Counted from the first letter of the stretch, positions 26,694-36,108 are shown. The stretch: 64,000 nucleotides of DNA from SZUA-309 sp965230005 (GCA_965230005.1 OZ245934.1:1488001-1552000); one strand, 5' to 3'. Notes: generated by a model not told the origin, from the sequence alone. Numbers and translations: made by a program.

Positions 26694-29328
26694 GTTTCAG
26701 CACCTCGAGCAGCGCCAGCGCTTCCGGCCGTTCCGGCGCGGCTGCATTCAGCGCGCGCAGCAGCGCGATGGCTTCTTCCGGCGCTTCCTGAGCGAGCGCT
26801 TCTGCCATGGAAAGCAGGGGCACGTAAGCCGGTGTGAAGTCCGGGCTCTTCCGCACCACGGCCAGCAGCGGGTCCCGCGTTTTCGCCAGCATCGTCGGCA
26901 GGTCATCCCAGGGATCGACGCCCAGGCCCGCCTGGAGGTAGTCGTCTCTCGCCATCCAATAGGCTTCCATGCGCCGGGCGAACTCCGAGGCGCGCTCTAC
27001 CGGCGCTAGCGGCTGGCCACGGTCGCCGGCAAGTGCCCGGACCACCTCCACCAGGCGCTGTCCGTGTCCAGCCTGATCTTCTGCAAGTGCATAGGCGAAG
27101 TGCGGCGCCTGGTAAGTGACCAGCGGGCGATCATCGCTGTTGAGGCTGCCCGCGCCCGCAAAGGCTGCCAGGGCATCTCGATTTCCAAGATAACCGCCGA
27201 GAAACGCAAACTCGGAGTTCATCCGCAGATTCACCAGTTCAGTCTGCAGGCGCCGGCTCTGAACTCTTTCGTAGAGCCAGTCGCTGCGAAACTCGAGAGG
27301 CTGTCTGGAGCCAACGAAACCGATGATTGGCTGCTGCAGGCTGAAGTGCGGCACATGCACCTGAACTTCAGGGAAAACCGTGATAAAGGTCCGGGCCACC
27401 GTGCGCAGGGTTTCCAGGTCCATCTGAAACAGTGGCAACCACTGGCAGAACAGACCGCCTTCCGCGAGTCGCTCACGTATGGCGAGGAAGTGCTCGTGGG
27501 TATAGAGCGATCCTGCACCGTCTCTGGCAGGGTGAAACAGGTCTGCAATGACGACGTCGAAGGTCTGATGCGTTGCAACGACGAAACGCCGGGCATCGGA
27601 CGTGACCAGCCTCGGTGCCTGGATCCAATCGTTCTGCATCGGATCGGTGCCGAAGAACTCGAGCAGGTCGAGCGCCTCGGGCAGCAGCTCCACCGCGGTC
27701 GTCTGCAGACCCTGATGGTGTTGTGCAGCGTTGACGGACATACCCGTGCCGATCCCGAGGAACAACGCCTCCCTGGGATCAGGATGGAACAACAGCGGCA
27801 AGTGGGTTTGTCGATGATCCGCAAATCCCGAGGAAGTGCTGCCCATGGCAAAATGGTTGTTGACCTTCAGAAGTCGATGCCCCGACGCATCTTCCACAAC
27901 AGCCAGCGAGGCCATGACACCACCACGGTATTCCAGCAGCGCACCACCGGGCGGCAGGCTGACGAAGCGCAGCGGCGGCAGCACGGTAATGGCCAGGATC
28001 GCCGCAAACAGGAAGAGGACCCTGCCAGGCCCTGTCATCTGCCGTTGCAGCAGCAGGTAACCCAAAGGCACCAGGAGCAACGCCCACGTCGCGCCAACCA
28101 GCGGGAACAGCACTACGCCTGCGACAACCGGTGCGAGAGCAGCGCCGAGCGTGTTAAACGCCAGAGCCCGCCCGAGCCCTTCCGTTTCGCTGAGGCTCTG
28201 CGCCAGATGACTGAAGAGTGCGCCCATCGCCGCGGCTGGAAGAAGAAACACGCTGGCTGCCAGCACCAGCTCCGCTGCCATGCCAGCGCTGGAGCCGGCC
28301 GTGAAGAGTCTCAGCAGAGCGTCGTGAGTCCACTCAGCCGCGAACAGCACCACAACACCGAGCGTCGTACACAGCGCCGTCACAGCAAGAAGCCGGTTAA
28401 GCGTCTGCCCGTTACTCCGATGACGCAGCCAGCGTTGATAGAGAGCCGCGCCGAGAGACGATCCGAGAAGATAGACCGCAAGCACGACGGCAAAGGAATA
28501 CACCGTGTCTTCGAGCACTTCGCTCAGCACCCTGATGACGAGCACCTCGTAGGAGATGCCGAGCAGGCCGGTGGTAAACAGGGTGATCAGCGCCCACCTC
28601 GGCGTCTGCTCACCGGATTCCGCAACTGGTGCCGGTATCGCGGGGGCGGCTGTGGGCCACGCGAGCCAGCGCATGGAGAGAGCACACGCCAGATTCACGC
28701 CAGCACAGAGCAGCAGCGTGCTCGAAAAACCGATGGCAGGGGCAAGCCAGAAGGTCGTGAGCACGATACCGGCCACGGCACCGGCGGTATTCAATGCATA
28801 AACAGCGCCTACCTGCCGGCTCAACCCCAGGCATCGAACGGCGACCCGCTCCAGGGCGGGTAGTGTTGCCCCCATCGCCACGGTCGCTGGCAGCAATACG
28901 CAGAACGTCGCAGCAAAGGCGAGAATCCATTGCCGCGCCGGTGACGGCGTCACGCCGATCAAGCCAGGCAGCACCGACTGCACCTGTGGAATCAGGGCGA
29001 TCAGGCAGAGCGCCCAGCAGGCAATGACCAGTTCCAGCGCGGCATACCAGCGTCCCGGACGGGACGATCGCAGAATACGACGGCCGAAAGCGAAGGCCCC
29101 CAGGCCCAATCCGGAAAAGAAAGCTGCGAGTACCGCCAGCGTTGCTGGAATCTCATGACCGAGCGCGACGGCGAGCATCCGGGTCCAGATCAGTTCGTAG
29201 CCGAGGCCCGCAAAGCCGGAAGCGAATACAACCACGGGCAACAGCAGCGTAGACGGAACCAGGAAACTGCGCCGCACCTCGGCGACGACTCCCGCAGCAA
29301 CCAGGGGCTCCGAGCGTTCGGCGGTCAT
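26686..29328 (-). CDS. Membrane-fused spermidine synthase-like protein
   Basis: Predicted 880-residue protein. The N-terminal half (to about residue 470) contains some 12-14 hydrophobic helices in a transporter-like arrangement. The region at about 475-720 is a polyamine aminopropyltransferase-like Rossmann domain, with L-F-L-G-I-G-T-G-M-S binding the nucleotide, A-V-E-L-L-P-E-A after the next strand, and D-V-V-I-A-D-L-F. The C-terminal 150 residues are helical, TPR-like. Fused proteins of this type are widespread but mostly uncharacterised; some may not make spermidine. It is coupled to the following oxygenase gene by an 8-base overlap and follows three HupE/UreJ genes with a gap of only 19 bases. 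Confidence 0.83.
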   Translation of the reverse strand: MTAERSEPLVAAGVVAEVRRSFLVPSTLLLPVVVFASGFAGLGYELIWTRMLAVALGHEIPATLAVLAAFFSGLGLGAFAFGRRILRSSRPGRWYAALELVIACWALCLIALIPQVQSVLPGLIGVTPSPARQWILAFAATFCVLLPATVAMGATLPALERVAVRCLGLSRQVGAVYALNTAGAVAGIVLTTFWLAPAIGFSSTLLLCAGVNLACALSMRWLAWPTAAPAIPAPVAESGEQTPRWALITLFTTGLLGISYEVLVIRVLSEVLEDTVYSFAVVLAVYLLGSSLGAALYQRWLRHRSNGQTLNRLLAVTALCTTLGVVVLFAAEWTHDALLRLFTAGSSAGMAAELVLAASVFLLPAAAMGALFSHLAQSLSETEGLGRALAFNTLGAALAPVVAGVVLFPLVGATWALLLVPLGYLLLQRQMTGPGRVLFLFAAILAITVLPPLRFVSLPPGGALLEYRGGVMASLAVVEDASGHRLLKVNNHFAMGSTSSGFADHRQTHLPLLFHPDPREALFLGIGTGMSVNAAQHHQGLQTTAVELLPEALDLLEFFGTDPMQNDWIQAPRLVTSDARRFVVATHQTFDVVIADLFHPARDGAGSLYTHEHFLAIRERLAEGGLFCQWLPLFQMDLETLRTVARTFITVFPEVQVHVPHFSLQQPIIGFVGSRQPLEFRSDWLYERVQSRRLQTELVNLRMNSEFAFLGGYLGNRDALAAFAGAGSLNSDDRPLVTYQAPHFAYALAEDQAGHGQRLVEVVRALAGDRGQPLAPVERASEFARRMEAYWMARDDYLQAGLGVDPWDDLPTMLAKTRDPLLAVVRKSPDFTPAYVPLLSMAEALAQEAPEEAIALLRALNAAAPERPEALALLEVLKRG

Positions 29329-29347
29329 TCGCGCCTGCTCCGCCCCA

Positions 29348-29938
29348 CTACGCCAGGAGCAGCAGAAATCCGGCGTACATCATGCCCGCCGCCGCGATCC
29401 AGCTGCCTGCAGCCCGGATAGCTACCGGTCCCCAGCCATCCCGCTCACTGAGCGCCTGCGCGGGACCCGTCACGAGTGCCAGCGTCATATAGGCAACAAT
29501 GCCAACCCCGAGCGCATAGAGCAGGCTGCCATAGCCGGTGAGATCGGGGCTCGCGTTGGCATAGCCGTGCGTCAGTCCCACGAGCACCGCCAGCCAGGCA
29601 AAGGTGTTTCCAGGCAGCGGTATCCGGAAGGCTATGAGCAGGCCGAGGACGACGAAACCCGCAAGGTTGATGGCAGCCACGAAGGGGAGCGCGGGCAGCA
29701 CCGACTGCAGCCCGAGCCCGAGGAGCACAGCCACCGGGAAGACGAGCAGTCCCAGACGGCTGCTTTCAATCGGCTGCAGCCCGCCAAGCAGCCCCAGAGC
29801 CAGCCAGGGCACCAGGTGTTGCAGCGTGGTAATCGGATGCAGCATGCCACTGTAGAGCTCGCCAAAGCGGGTGCTGACCAGATGCGCCGACGCATCCGGC
29901 GCGGCAAAGAGCGCCAACAGAAGCAGCAGCGCTTTCAC
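29348..29938 (-). CDS. HupE/UreJ-family membrane protein (copy c, altered metal motif)
   Basis: Predicted 196-residue membrane protein with a cleavable-looking signal (leading to A-S-A-H) and about six helices. HupE/UreJ proteins are linked to nickel or related metal uptake. The family motif H-x5-D-H is here H-P-I-T-T-L-Q-H, with Gln in place of Asp; T-H-G-Y-A-N-A keeps the second His motif. The GTG start overlaps the stop of copy b by the 4 bases GTGA. The substitution may mean altered or lost metal binding. Confidence 0.85.
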   Translation of the reverse strand: MKALLLLLALFAAPDASAHLVSTRFGELYSGMLHPITTLQHLVPWLALGLLGGLQPIESSRLGLLVFPVAVLLGLGLQSVLPALPFVAAINLAGFVVLGLLIAFRIPLPGNTFAWLAVLVGLTHGYANASPDLTGYGSLLYALGVGIVAYMTLALVTGPAQALSERDGWGPVAIRAAGSWIAAAGMMYAGFLLLLA

Positions 29939-30561
29939 GACAGAGCGCCCATGGACGCACCCAGGAAATAGAGCCCCATCGCCGCAATCGCGCCGCCGCA
30001 GGTACGTACGGCCACCGCACCGCCCGGCCAGCGAATCAGCACGCCGAGCAGGATGCCACACAGGTGCAGCAGCCCCGTGGAGACCACGAAACCAATCCCG
30101 TATGCCAGGGGATTGACCGCTGAAGGCAGTTCCGTGCCGTGCGCGTAGCCGTGCCAGATCGCAAACAACGCCACAACAACCGCGGCCACCGACAGCGGCG
30201 GTTTGACCGCCATCGCCACCAACGCCCCAAGGACCAGCGCCGATAGCGCAATGCCGACTTCGACGGACGGCAGCGGCACGCCGGCAACGCCGAGTAGCGC
30301 TCCGAACGCCATCACGAGCGGAAAGGTGATCGGCAGAATCCAGATTGCCGGGCGCCCGAGCTGAGCGCCCCAGAGCCCGACGGCGACCATGGCAACGAGA
30401 TGATCGAGGCCATAGATCGGATGCAGCAGGCCACTCAGCAACCCTCCGGCCACACCGGTTTCAGCATGCGCGTGACTCTCTGCGGCAACCAGCATGAGGA
30501 GCACGGCGCCAAGCCCGCGCTGCAAAGCGTTCATTCCGGCCTGAATTGGCGCCCTAGCCAT
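29935..30561 (-). CDS. HupE/UreJ-family membrane protein (copy b)
   Basis: Predicted 208-residue membrane protein with a signal sequence ending near E-S-H-A-H-A and about six helices. The H-x5-D-H motif is intact (H-P-I-Y-G-L-D-H), followed by V-A-M-V-A-V-G-L-W, and a second motif W-H-G-Y-A-H-G is present. The ATG at 30561 is two bases after the upstream stop; ATG 30534 with GGCCGGA upstream is an alternative that also keeps the signal sequence. It sits in the middle of the operon and probably works with copies a and c as a metal importer. Confidence 0.87.
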   Translation of the reverse strand: MARAPIQAGMNALQRGLGAVLLMLVAAESHAHAETGVAGGLLSGLLHPIYGLDHLVAMVAVGLWGAQLGRPAIWILPITFPLVMAFGALLGVAGVPLPSVEVGIALSALVLGALVAMAVKPPLSVAAVVVALFAIWHGYAHGTELPSAVNPLAYGIGFVVSTGLLHLCGILLGVLIRWPGGAVAVRTCGGAIAAMGLYFLGASMGALS

Positions 30562-30563
30562 CT

Positions 30564-31541
30564 TCAAAGTACCTGCGGCGGTGCGACGATGTCGACAAAG
30601 CGGGTGATGAACCAGAAGCTGGCTACCGTGCCCATGGCGTAGATGGCGGCAGTCTCCGACCAGCGCGGCGGCTCCGCCTCCAAACGTCGATGAGACCAGA
30701 CCAGACCCAGCACCATGAGTACGAAGGCCAGCTGCCCGAGTTCCACACCGACATTGAAGAAGAGCAGTGCGGCAGGCACGTTCTCTGCCGGTAACCCGAT
30801 GTCCATGAGTGCCGTGGCAAAGCCGAAACCGTGCAGCAGCCCGAAGCCAAAGGCGACGGCCCAGGGACAACGGCGGGTGAAGCTGGGTATCCCCCGCCGC
30901 TCGCGCACGATTTCCACGGCGACAACCACAATGCTGAGCGCGATTGCCGCATTGACCGGCGCCTCCGGTACCCCCACCCAACCGAGCGTCGCGGCCGCTA
31001 ACGTCAGGCTGTGAGCGACCGTGAAGGCGGTGATCGTCTTTACCAGCGGACCGACACCTGTCACCAGCATCATCAATCCGAGCACAAACAGCAGGTGGTC
31101 CACACCGAGGAGAATGTGTTCAAAGCCCAGAGGCAGGTAGGAAGCAATAACCTGAGACAGAGGTAGCTTGCCATCAGGCGTCAGCGTCACGGAAGGCTCT
31201 GCGCCGGTCAGCGTAAAACTCCGGGCGGGCGAATCACGCTCAGTAATCCGGATCACGGCAGCCGAATAGGATAAACCGAGGCGTTCCAGACTCAGCTTCC
31301 CGACGAGCCCCTGTTCTCCACACTCGAGCCGTCGCTCCTGGAATTCGCAATGCGCGGGATAAACCGCGGTCGGCGGCTGCATGTTGACGGACGAAGAGTA
31401 GGTCCAGTGAACGAGGTAGGTGCCCGGCTGCGTCTCCCGCAGTTCCAGAAGCGCGATGGGTGTTTCGTGAGCGCGGGCCTGCGAGCCCAGCGCCAGCTGC
31501 AGCAGCGTGAGAATCAGCAGCAGGCTCGCACGCAGTTTCAA
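30564..31541 (-). CDS. HupE/UreJ-family membrane protein with extra N-terminal domain (copy a)
   Basis: Predicted 325-residue protein. A signal peptide (K-L-R-A-S-L-L-L to A-R-A-H) precedes a periplasmic beta-rich domain of about 100 residues. The C-terminal half has about six helices with H-I-L-L-G-V-D-H, the H-x5-D-H motif, as in the HupE_UreJ_2 branch. The start is a TTG that overlaps the PPIase stop by the 4 bases TTGA; no ATG lies before the signal sequence. The extra periplasmic domain may capture the metal or another solute. Confidence 0.87.
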   Translation of the reverse strand: MKLRASLLLILTLLQLALGSQARAHETPIALLELRETQPGTYLVHWTYSSSVNMQPPTAVYPAHCEFQERRLECGEQGLVGKLSLERLGLSYSAAVIRITERDSPARSFTLTGAEPSVTLTPDGKLPLSQVIASYLPLGFEHILLGVDHLLFVLGLMMLVTGVGPLVKTITAFTVAHSLTLAAATLGWVGVPEAPVNAAIALSIVVVAVEIVRERRGIPSFTRRCPWAVAFGFGLLHGFGFATALMDIGLPAENVPAALLFFNVGVELGQLAFVLMVLGLVWSHRRLEAEPPRWSETAAIYAMGTVASFWFITRFVDIVAPPQVL

Positions 31542-32476
31542 GGTGCGTTCCGCTGCGCCAGTCGCTGCGCCTCAGCCAGGTCATCGTCCACCCAGCCAGG
31601 TGGGGGCTCGCTCATCAGGAGGCGGATGTCATAGCGATCGCTGATCGCTTCGAGTGCTACCGCAAGCTCGTACTGGGCAGCCGTTGCCTTGAAATCCTCA
31701 CCGATCCGGCCTCGCACCTCCTCGAACTCAGCCGGTTCACCGGGATTCTCTGCGACGATGCGGGCCACATGCCAGTTCCCCGCCGTCGATTGCGCCGCGA
31801 TCCACTCGCCCTGTGGAGAGGCAAGCAGAGCGGCCACGTACTCCGCTTCGAACAACGCAGCCAGATTATCCGCAGGCCGATTCCGATACTGACGAACGGC
31901 ATCGACCCATTCGGAGCCCGGCGTCCCGGCGCCCAGGGACGCCGCGACGCTCTCAGCCGAGTCCCGGGAAGATGCGTCGCCGACCCGGAACTGCTGGAAG
32001 TCGTAGCTGACCGGCCGGTCATAGTCGGCACGGTTGAGCTCGAACCACTGTCTGAGGGCTTCTTCCGTCGGGGCCTCGGTCACTACACGATTGAAGAGCA
32101 CGTTACGGAGCTTGAGGATCAACCGCTGGCGAATCATCTCATCGCCCTTATCAAGCTCCATGAGTCGGGCTTCCCGATACAGCACCTCGTTCTGAGCCCA
32201 TTTGATGACGAGGTTCTTCATCTCCTCAGCCTCTGGCGGCCTACCCTGGTTATCTTCGTAGATACCGGCAATCTCTGCGTATTTCGCATCGTCAATGACA
32301 ATCCGCAGAGGATCGTCCTCCCGGCCGACAGCCAGACGATCGACGAGAAAAACCGCGCCGCCGAGCAGCATGAACTGGAACAGTGGTTGCGTCAGAACCG
32401 TTCTGAGCGCAGCCGGGATTGAAGTAAAGATGCCTGCGTCCCCCTGCAGTCGCCTCCCAGTGAACTCCAGACGCAT
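31538..32476 (-). CDS. Membrane-anchored parvulin-like peptidylprolyl isomerase
   Basis: Predicted 312-residue protein with one N-terminal hydrophobic helix (L-F-Q-F-M-L-L-G-G-A-V-F-L-V) and a periplasmic part. Residues about 55-130 resemble the SurA/PpiD N-terminal chaperone helices (E-I-A-G-I-Y, then N-E-V-L-Y-R-E-A). The region around 210-265 is a divergent parvulin domain. ATG at 32476. First gene of the six-gene minus operon, overlapped by the TTG of the first HupE gene. Likely folds or stabilises exported proteins of this locus; isomerase activity is uncertain because the domain is degenerate. Confidence 0.8.
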   Translation of the reverse strand: MRLEFTGRRLQGDAGIFTSIPAALRTVLTQPLFQFMLLGGAVFLVDRLAVGREDDPLRIVIDDAKYAEIAGIYEDNQGRPPEAEEMKNLVIKWAQNEVLYREARLMELDKGDEMIRQRLILKLRNVLFNRVVTEAPTEEALRQWFELNRADYDRPVSYDFQQFRVGDASSRDSAESVAASLGAGTPGSEWVDAVRQYRNRPADNLAALFEAEYVAALLASPQGEWIAAQSTAGNWHVARIVAENPGEPAEFEEVRGRIGEDFKATAAQYELAVALEAISDRYDIRLLMSEPPPGWVDDDLAEAQRLAQRNAP

Positions 32477-32662
32477 GACAGCTCGATGAAGCTTTCATGT
32501 CGGTTGGACGCAATCATAAGACCGTTTGTTTGCTTGTTATCATCATTCGGTCATTCAGCGGTCATTTACGGTGGGTAGCGTCTCCGGATGCTCTCTGGGT
32601 GACAGTACCCCCAGGGAGGCGATTGATTGGTTCTTTGAAACGCAACGCACTCCGGGGGACGA

Positions 32663-34903
32663 ATGGAATTGAAGGATTTCAAACGCAATGTGCTGTCCGC
32701 AGCCATCGCCGCCACGACGGTCGCAGCGCCTGTCGCCGCCCAGGCCAACGACTACTGGGACGACTACAAACGCTGGGGAAAATCAGGTAAAAAAGAGCGC
32801 TTTGGCGACTACCGCAGCGGCGACTTCCACAACCACACAACCTGCTCGGACGGCTCGACGTCCGTACGCACACTGACCCGCAAATCGTTGACCTTCCACG
32901 ACTGGTTTATCCACGTGGGTCATTCCGGCAGCGGCACCCGTGACTGCCGTGTCGACGACTTTCTGACCATGGCTCAGGATCGTGGTGTCGCCGGTCCGCA
33001 GAACGGTGACGTCGATCAGCTCAAAGGCCGGGCACCCACCATGATGCCGCCGGAAGGCTCCACGACATCCGGCGTTGGCGACGGCCGCGGGCTGACCGGT
33101 CACTACTGGACCACCAACGGCGTGGAAATCAAAGGTAACAACATCGGCACGCAGACGCTGATCAGCGGCGATGTGGTCCAACGCATGTGGCGCTGGCAGT
33201 CGCTCCAGGAATACAACCTGGATCCGATCGTCGATGAACGCGAGTTCCCGGGCAACGAGGACAAAGTGGCTTTCCTGGGCCTGGAATGGGTAGTTCCCGG
33301 TCACGAGCACAGCTCCAACTCGCTCATTCGCGGTCAATACGAAGACGAGCCGAATGCCGACGCTCTGGCGCAGTATGAATACTGCTTCGCGAGAAACTCG
33401 GACGACGACTCCCAGGGCGCCGGCCAGGGGTGGACCTGCGAAGTGTCAGCCAGCGGCAACGAAGCGTTGAAGACACTCTTCGCCGATCGCCCCGATGAAG
33501 GTCCTGCCGATTACAACGGCACCCTGGACCCGACTACCGGGATCAACACAGACGACACGGGCGACCACGTGAAGGCGACGGCCTCCATGCTCTGGATGCA
33601 GGAGAACTACCCGAACGAAGGTTTCCACGTGCAGGCCCACCTGGAGCGGCAGGGCGGTTTCTTCCCGGGCCAGAACAAGGGCTGGAACATCGAGCACATG
33701 CGCGACATGCACACGGTGGCCCCGGAAGTCTCCTTCGGCTTCGAGTCTCAACCCGGTCACCAGGCTCAGCCGGACCGCGGCGGCTATCGCGCCAGTGGCA
33801 GCCGCGTTACGGCCGGGATGTTCACCTTCGGTGGCACCGGTGCCTATGCGGGGGCAGAGGTCAGCCGACCTGGCGAGGACTTCGACGGTAATCCGATCGA
33901 GACGTCCAGCGCTGTCGAATGCCAACCCCTGGGCCTGCGACCCGTAGAGTGTGCCAACGACCGGAACAAGGTGGTGATCGGCCGACCCGGCGTGCGCACC
34001 ATGTGGGATGCGATGCTCTCAGAGGGTCGCCGCTTCTGGTTCTTCGGCTCTTCCGACTGGCACAACCGCGGTGCCTTCGGCCCTCTGGACGTCGAGTCGA
34101 CCAATGATTTCTGGCCGGGTGAGTTCCAGGACAACTACGTCAAGGTCATCGACAACAACCCTGACAATCCTGCTCAGGACATCGTCGACGGTCTGCGCCG
34201 CGGTAACGTGTTCGTGGTCATGGGCCAGCTCATCGATGCCATGAAGTTCACCGCCTGTGCCGGTAACCGCTGTGCCACCATGGGCGAAACGCTGAAGGTC
34301 CGGAAGGGGCAACGCGTTCGCGTGACCATGACCATCCGTGATCCAAGGGGTAAGAGTCTGAGCCCCTACGCCTTCAACAACCCGATGATTGCGCAACTCG
34401 GTAAACATCAGCCTCTGGACGAACCCAGCGTCCAACACGTTGAGTTCATCGCAGGCAAGGTGACGGAGCCGGTACCGGTTCGGGATGCCCATGGCAACCT
34501 GAACGACGAGTACTTCAATCCGCTCGCACCGGAGTCCACCAGAATCGTTCGGCAGTTCACGCCCTACGACTACGGCAAAGGCGAGATCAAGCGTATGAGC
34601 TGGAGCTTCCGCGCAAGGCACGACAGCTATGTCCGCGCCCGCGGTGGCAATCTGCCTCCAGGGACGCCGCACGCGGTGGATTTCGACGGCAACCCCCTGC
34701 GCGACGACGATCGGGACAACATTTCCTGCATCGATCCGCAGTGCCCGCCGCATCTGCCTGTGAATCCGGATACCGGTAAGCCCTACGTCGACTACGACCT
34801 GCAGGCCTGGGCCGATCTCTGGTTCTACGCCAACCCGATCTTCATCGAGGTTGAGGATCGGAAGAGCAAGGGCGGCTGGTACGCCTGGTCCGGCGACGAC
34901 TAG
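32663..34903 (+). CDS. Exported DUF3604 protein, PHP-hydrolase-like
   Basis: Predicted 746-residue periplasmic or secreted protein with a signal peptide ending at A-A-Q-A. The mature start has G-D-F-H56-N-H58-T-T-C-S-D-G, resembling the first metal motif of PHP-family metal-dependent phosphoesterases (H-x-H, S-D-G). Near residues 463-467 it has S-S-D465-W-H467, resembling the last PHP motif. DUF3604 has no established function that I know of, so a metal-dependent hydrolase is a proposal. CGGGGGAC lies just upstream of the ATG. It is divergent from the HupE operon across 186 bases and ends before a strong terminator. Confidence 0.87.
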   Translation: MELKDFKRNVLSAAIAATTVAAPVAAQANDYWDDYKRWGKSGKKERFGDYRSGDFHNHTTCSDGSTSVRTLTRKSLTFHDWFIHVGHSGSGTRDCRVDDFLTMAQDRGVAGPQNGDVDQLKGRAPTMMPPEGSTTSGVGDGRGLTGHYWTTNGVEIKGNNIGTQTLISGDVVQRMWRWQSLQEYNLDPIVDEREFPGNEDKVAFLGLEWVVPGHEHSSNSLIRGQYEDEPNADALAQYEYCFARNSDDDSQGAGQGWTCEVSASGNEALKTLFADRPDEGPADYNGTLDPTTGINTDDTGDHVKATASMLWMQENYPNEGFHVQAHLERQGGFFPGQNKGWNIEHMRDMHTVAPEVSFGFESQPGHQAQPDRGGYRASGSRVTAGMFTFGGTGAYAGAEVSRPGEDFDGNPIETSSAVECQPLGLRPVECANDRNKVVIGRPGVRTMWDAMLSEGRRFWFFGSSDWHNRGAFGPLDVESTNDFWPGEFQDNYVKVIDNNPDNPAQDIVDGLRRGNVFVVMGQLIDAMKFTACAGNRCATMGETLKVRKGQRVRVTMTIRDPRGKSLSPYAFNNPMIAQLGKHQPLDEPSVQHVEFIAGKVTEPVPVRDAHGNLNDEYFNPLAPESTRIVRQFTPYDYGKGEIKRMSWSFRARHDSYVRARGGNLPPGTPHAVDFDGNPLRDDDRDNISCIDPQCPPHLPVNPDTGKPYVDYDLQAWADLWFYANPIFIEVEDRKSKGGWYAWSGDD

Positions 34904-34915
34904 TCCCGGTCCCGG

Positions 34916-35449
34916 ATGAGTCCAGCAGTACCACCACCCGATCAGGGTGCCGGTACAACGCCGGGGGGGCTCCGCCCTCCCGGTGTTTTTGCGTTCGGAT
35001 TGCTTCCGGCACTGATGGTTCTGGCGCTCAGCTTCCCCGCGCCTTCGCTCGCAGACAGCGAGGAGTCGACCGGCCTCACAAAACCCGAGGCGCAGGCAAT
35101 GATCGGCTACCTTTTCCCGAGGTTGCAGTGCACGGGACTCGATGGCTTTATCGACGATGCGGAAGTCGACGAGCACATCGGCCAGGTCTGGCTCCCGGCA
35201 GATCTGGACAGATCGAGAGGTCTGACGCCAGACGAGTTCCAGCTGCTCCACCGACGCCTTGCGTCGGGTGATGAGAATCCACTGTTCACGGACGCAGACG
35301 CAAACCGCGATGGTGTGGTTCGTTTTCCGGAACTCCGGCAACAGCTCGGGCGTCTCCTTGCGCTTCTCGACGAGAACGGCGACGCTCTCGTTTCGCTGGC
35401 CGAAGCGGGCACCGACGCTCGCCGCACCCAGCGACCCGCTTTCAACTGA
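34916..35449 (+). CDS. Small exported EF-hand protein
   Basis: Predicted up to 177 residues. A hydrophobic segment ending A-P-S-L-A-D-S looks like a signal peptide. Two calcium-binding loops are visible: D-A-D-A-N-R-D-G-V-V-R-F and, less perfect, L-D-E-N-G-D-A-L-V-S-L. An earlier D-L-D-R-S-R-G-L segment may be a third, degenerate loop. The ATG at 34916 lacks a good ribosome-binding site, and a strong terminator lies at residues 15-25 of this frame. Starts at TTG 35000 or ATG 35015 would avoid it but give a poorer signal peptide. The start is therefore uncertain. Confidence 0.68.
   Translation: MSPAVPPPDQGAGTTPGGLRPPGVFAFGLLPALMVLALSFPAPSLADSEESTGLTKPEAQAMIGYLFPRLQCTGLDGFIDDAEVDEHIGQVWLPADLDRSRGLTPDEFQLLHRRLASGDENPLFTDADANRDGVVRFPELRQQLGRLLALLDENGDALVSLAEAGTDARRTQRPAFN
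34958..34990 (+). terminator. Strong rho-independent terminator after the DUF3604 gene
   Basis: A 13-bp stem (two G-T wobbles) with a 3-base TCC loop is followed by five T. It begins 55 bases after the DUF3604 stop. It lies inside the 5' part of the EF-hand open frame, so it either attenuates that gene or shows that translation of that gene starts further downstream. Confidence 0.88.
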
Positions 35450-35460
35450 CAGTCAGAGCT

Positions 35461-36108
35461 ATGCCGCGCGTTGACATGACGGGGCTGTTTCCCGTCCCGC
35501 TGATGTGGATTTCGGGCCTCCTGCCGGAGTCGCTGCGCGCGGCGGCAGTCGCTGACATGTCCAGTCAGACCACCCAAACCAACTTCAAGTCCGACCGCCT
35601 GCGGCACACGGAGATTGTCGATCCCCGTGGCGGCGAAGGGCCCTACGGAGAGCTCTGTGACCTCATACAGCCCTATCTCAAGCAGTTCGGGAACGCGCTC
35701 TTCGGGGAGGACCTGAACTGGCAGATCAAGGAGCTCTGGACGAACGTCCTCGACCCCGGTGGCTACCAGCCGGTACACGCGCACTCCAACAGCTTCATCT
35801 CCGGGATCGTCTACCTGACCGAATGCGACCCTTCGGCCTGTACGGTGTTCCACCGCAGCCTCGGGGGACACGATTTCGTCTTCAGTAACGACAACCCCCG
35901 CGCCGAGGTCGGCCCCTACAGTGGCAGCAAGTGGGTTGCACCCCCACCAGAACCCGGAGACATGGTGCTCTACCCCAGCTACCTCCTCCATGAAGTGCCT
36001 GAAAACCAGGGCACGCAACGTATGACCATCGCCTTCAACGCGATCCCGGATCGGCTCGACAGCTGGGGCTACGCCGTGCACTTCTCCTCCGAAAGAACGA
36101 GCCAGTGA
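35461..36108 (+). CDS. Putative Fe(II)/2-oxoglutarate oxygenase (paralogue B)
   Basis: Predicted 215-residue oxygenase. H106-A-H108 next to S-N-S-F-I-S-G, H177 in Y-L-L-H-E-V-P and R187 are the likely iron and 2-oxoglutarate ligands. It is a paralogue of the 25395 gene at the other end of this locus. ATG 35461 is used; ATG 35476 would start directly at the shared T-G-L-F-P motif. Its stop overlaps the GTG of the next oxygenase, so the two are made together. The substrate may be a protein or peptide product of the locus. Confidence 0.83.
   Translation: MPRVDMTGLFPVPLMWISGLLPESLRAAAVADMSSQTTQTNFKSDRLRHTEIVDPRGGEGPYGELCDLIQPYLKQFGNALFGEDLNWQIKELWTNVLDPGGYQPVHAHSNSFISGIVYLTECDPSACTVFHRSLGGHDFVFSNDNPRAEVGPYSGSKWVAPPPEPGDMVLYPSYLLHEVPENQGTQRMTIAFNAIPDRLDSWGYAVHFSSERTSQ

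Noticed and set aside
27064..28863. Long plus-strand open frame opposite the spermidine-synthase-like gene
   Set aside because: Gln/Arg/His-rich shadow sequence with no start site; the minus-strand protein has clear motifs.
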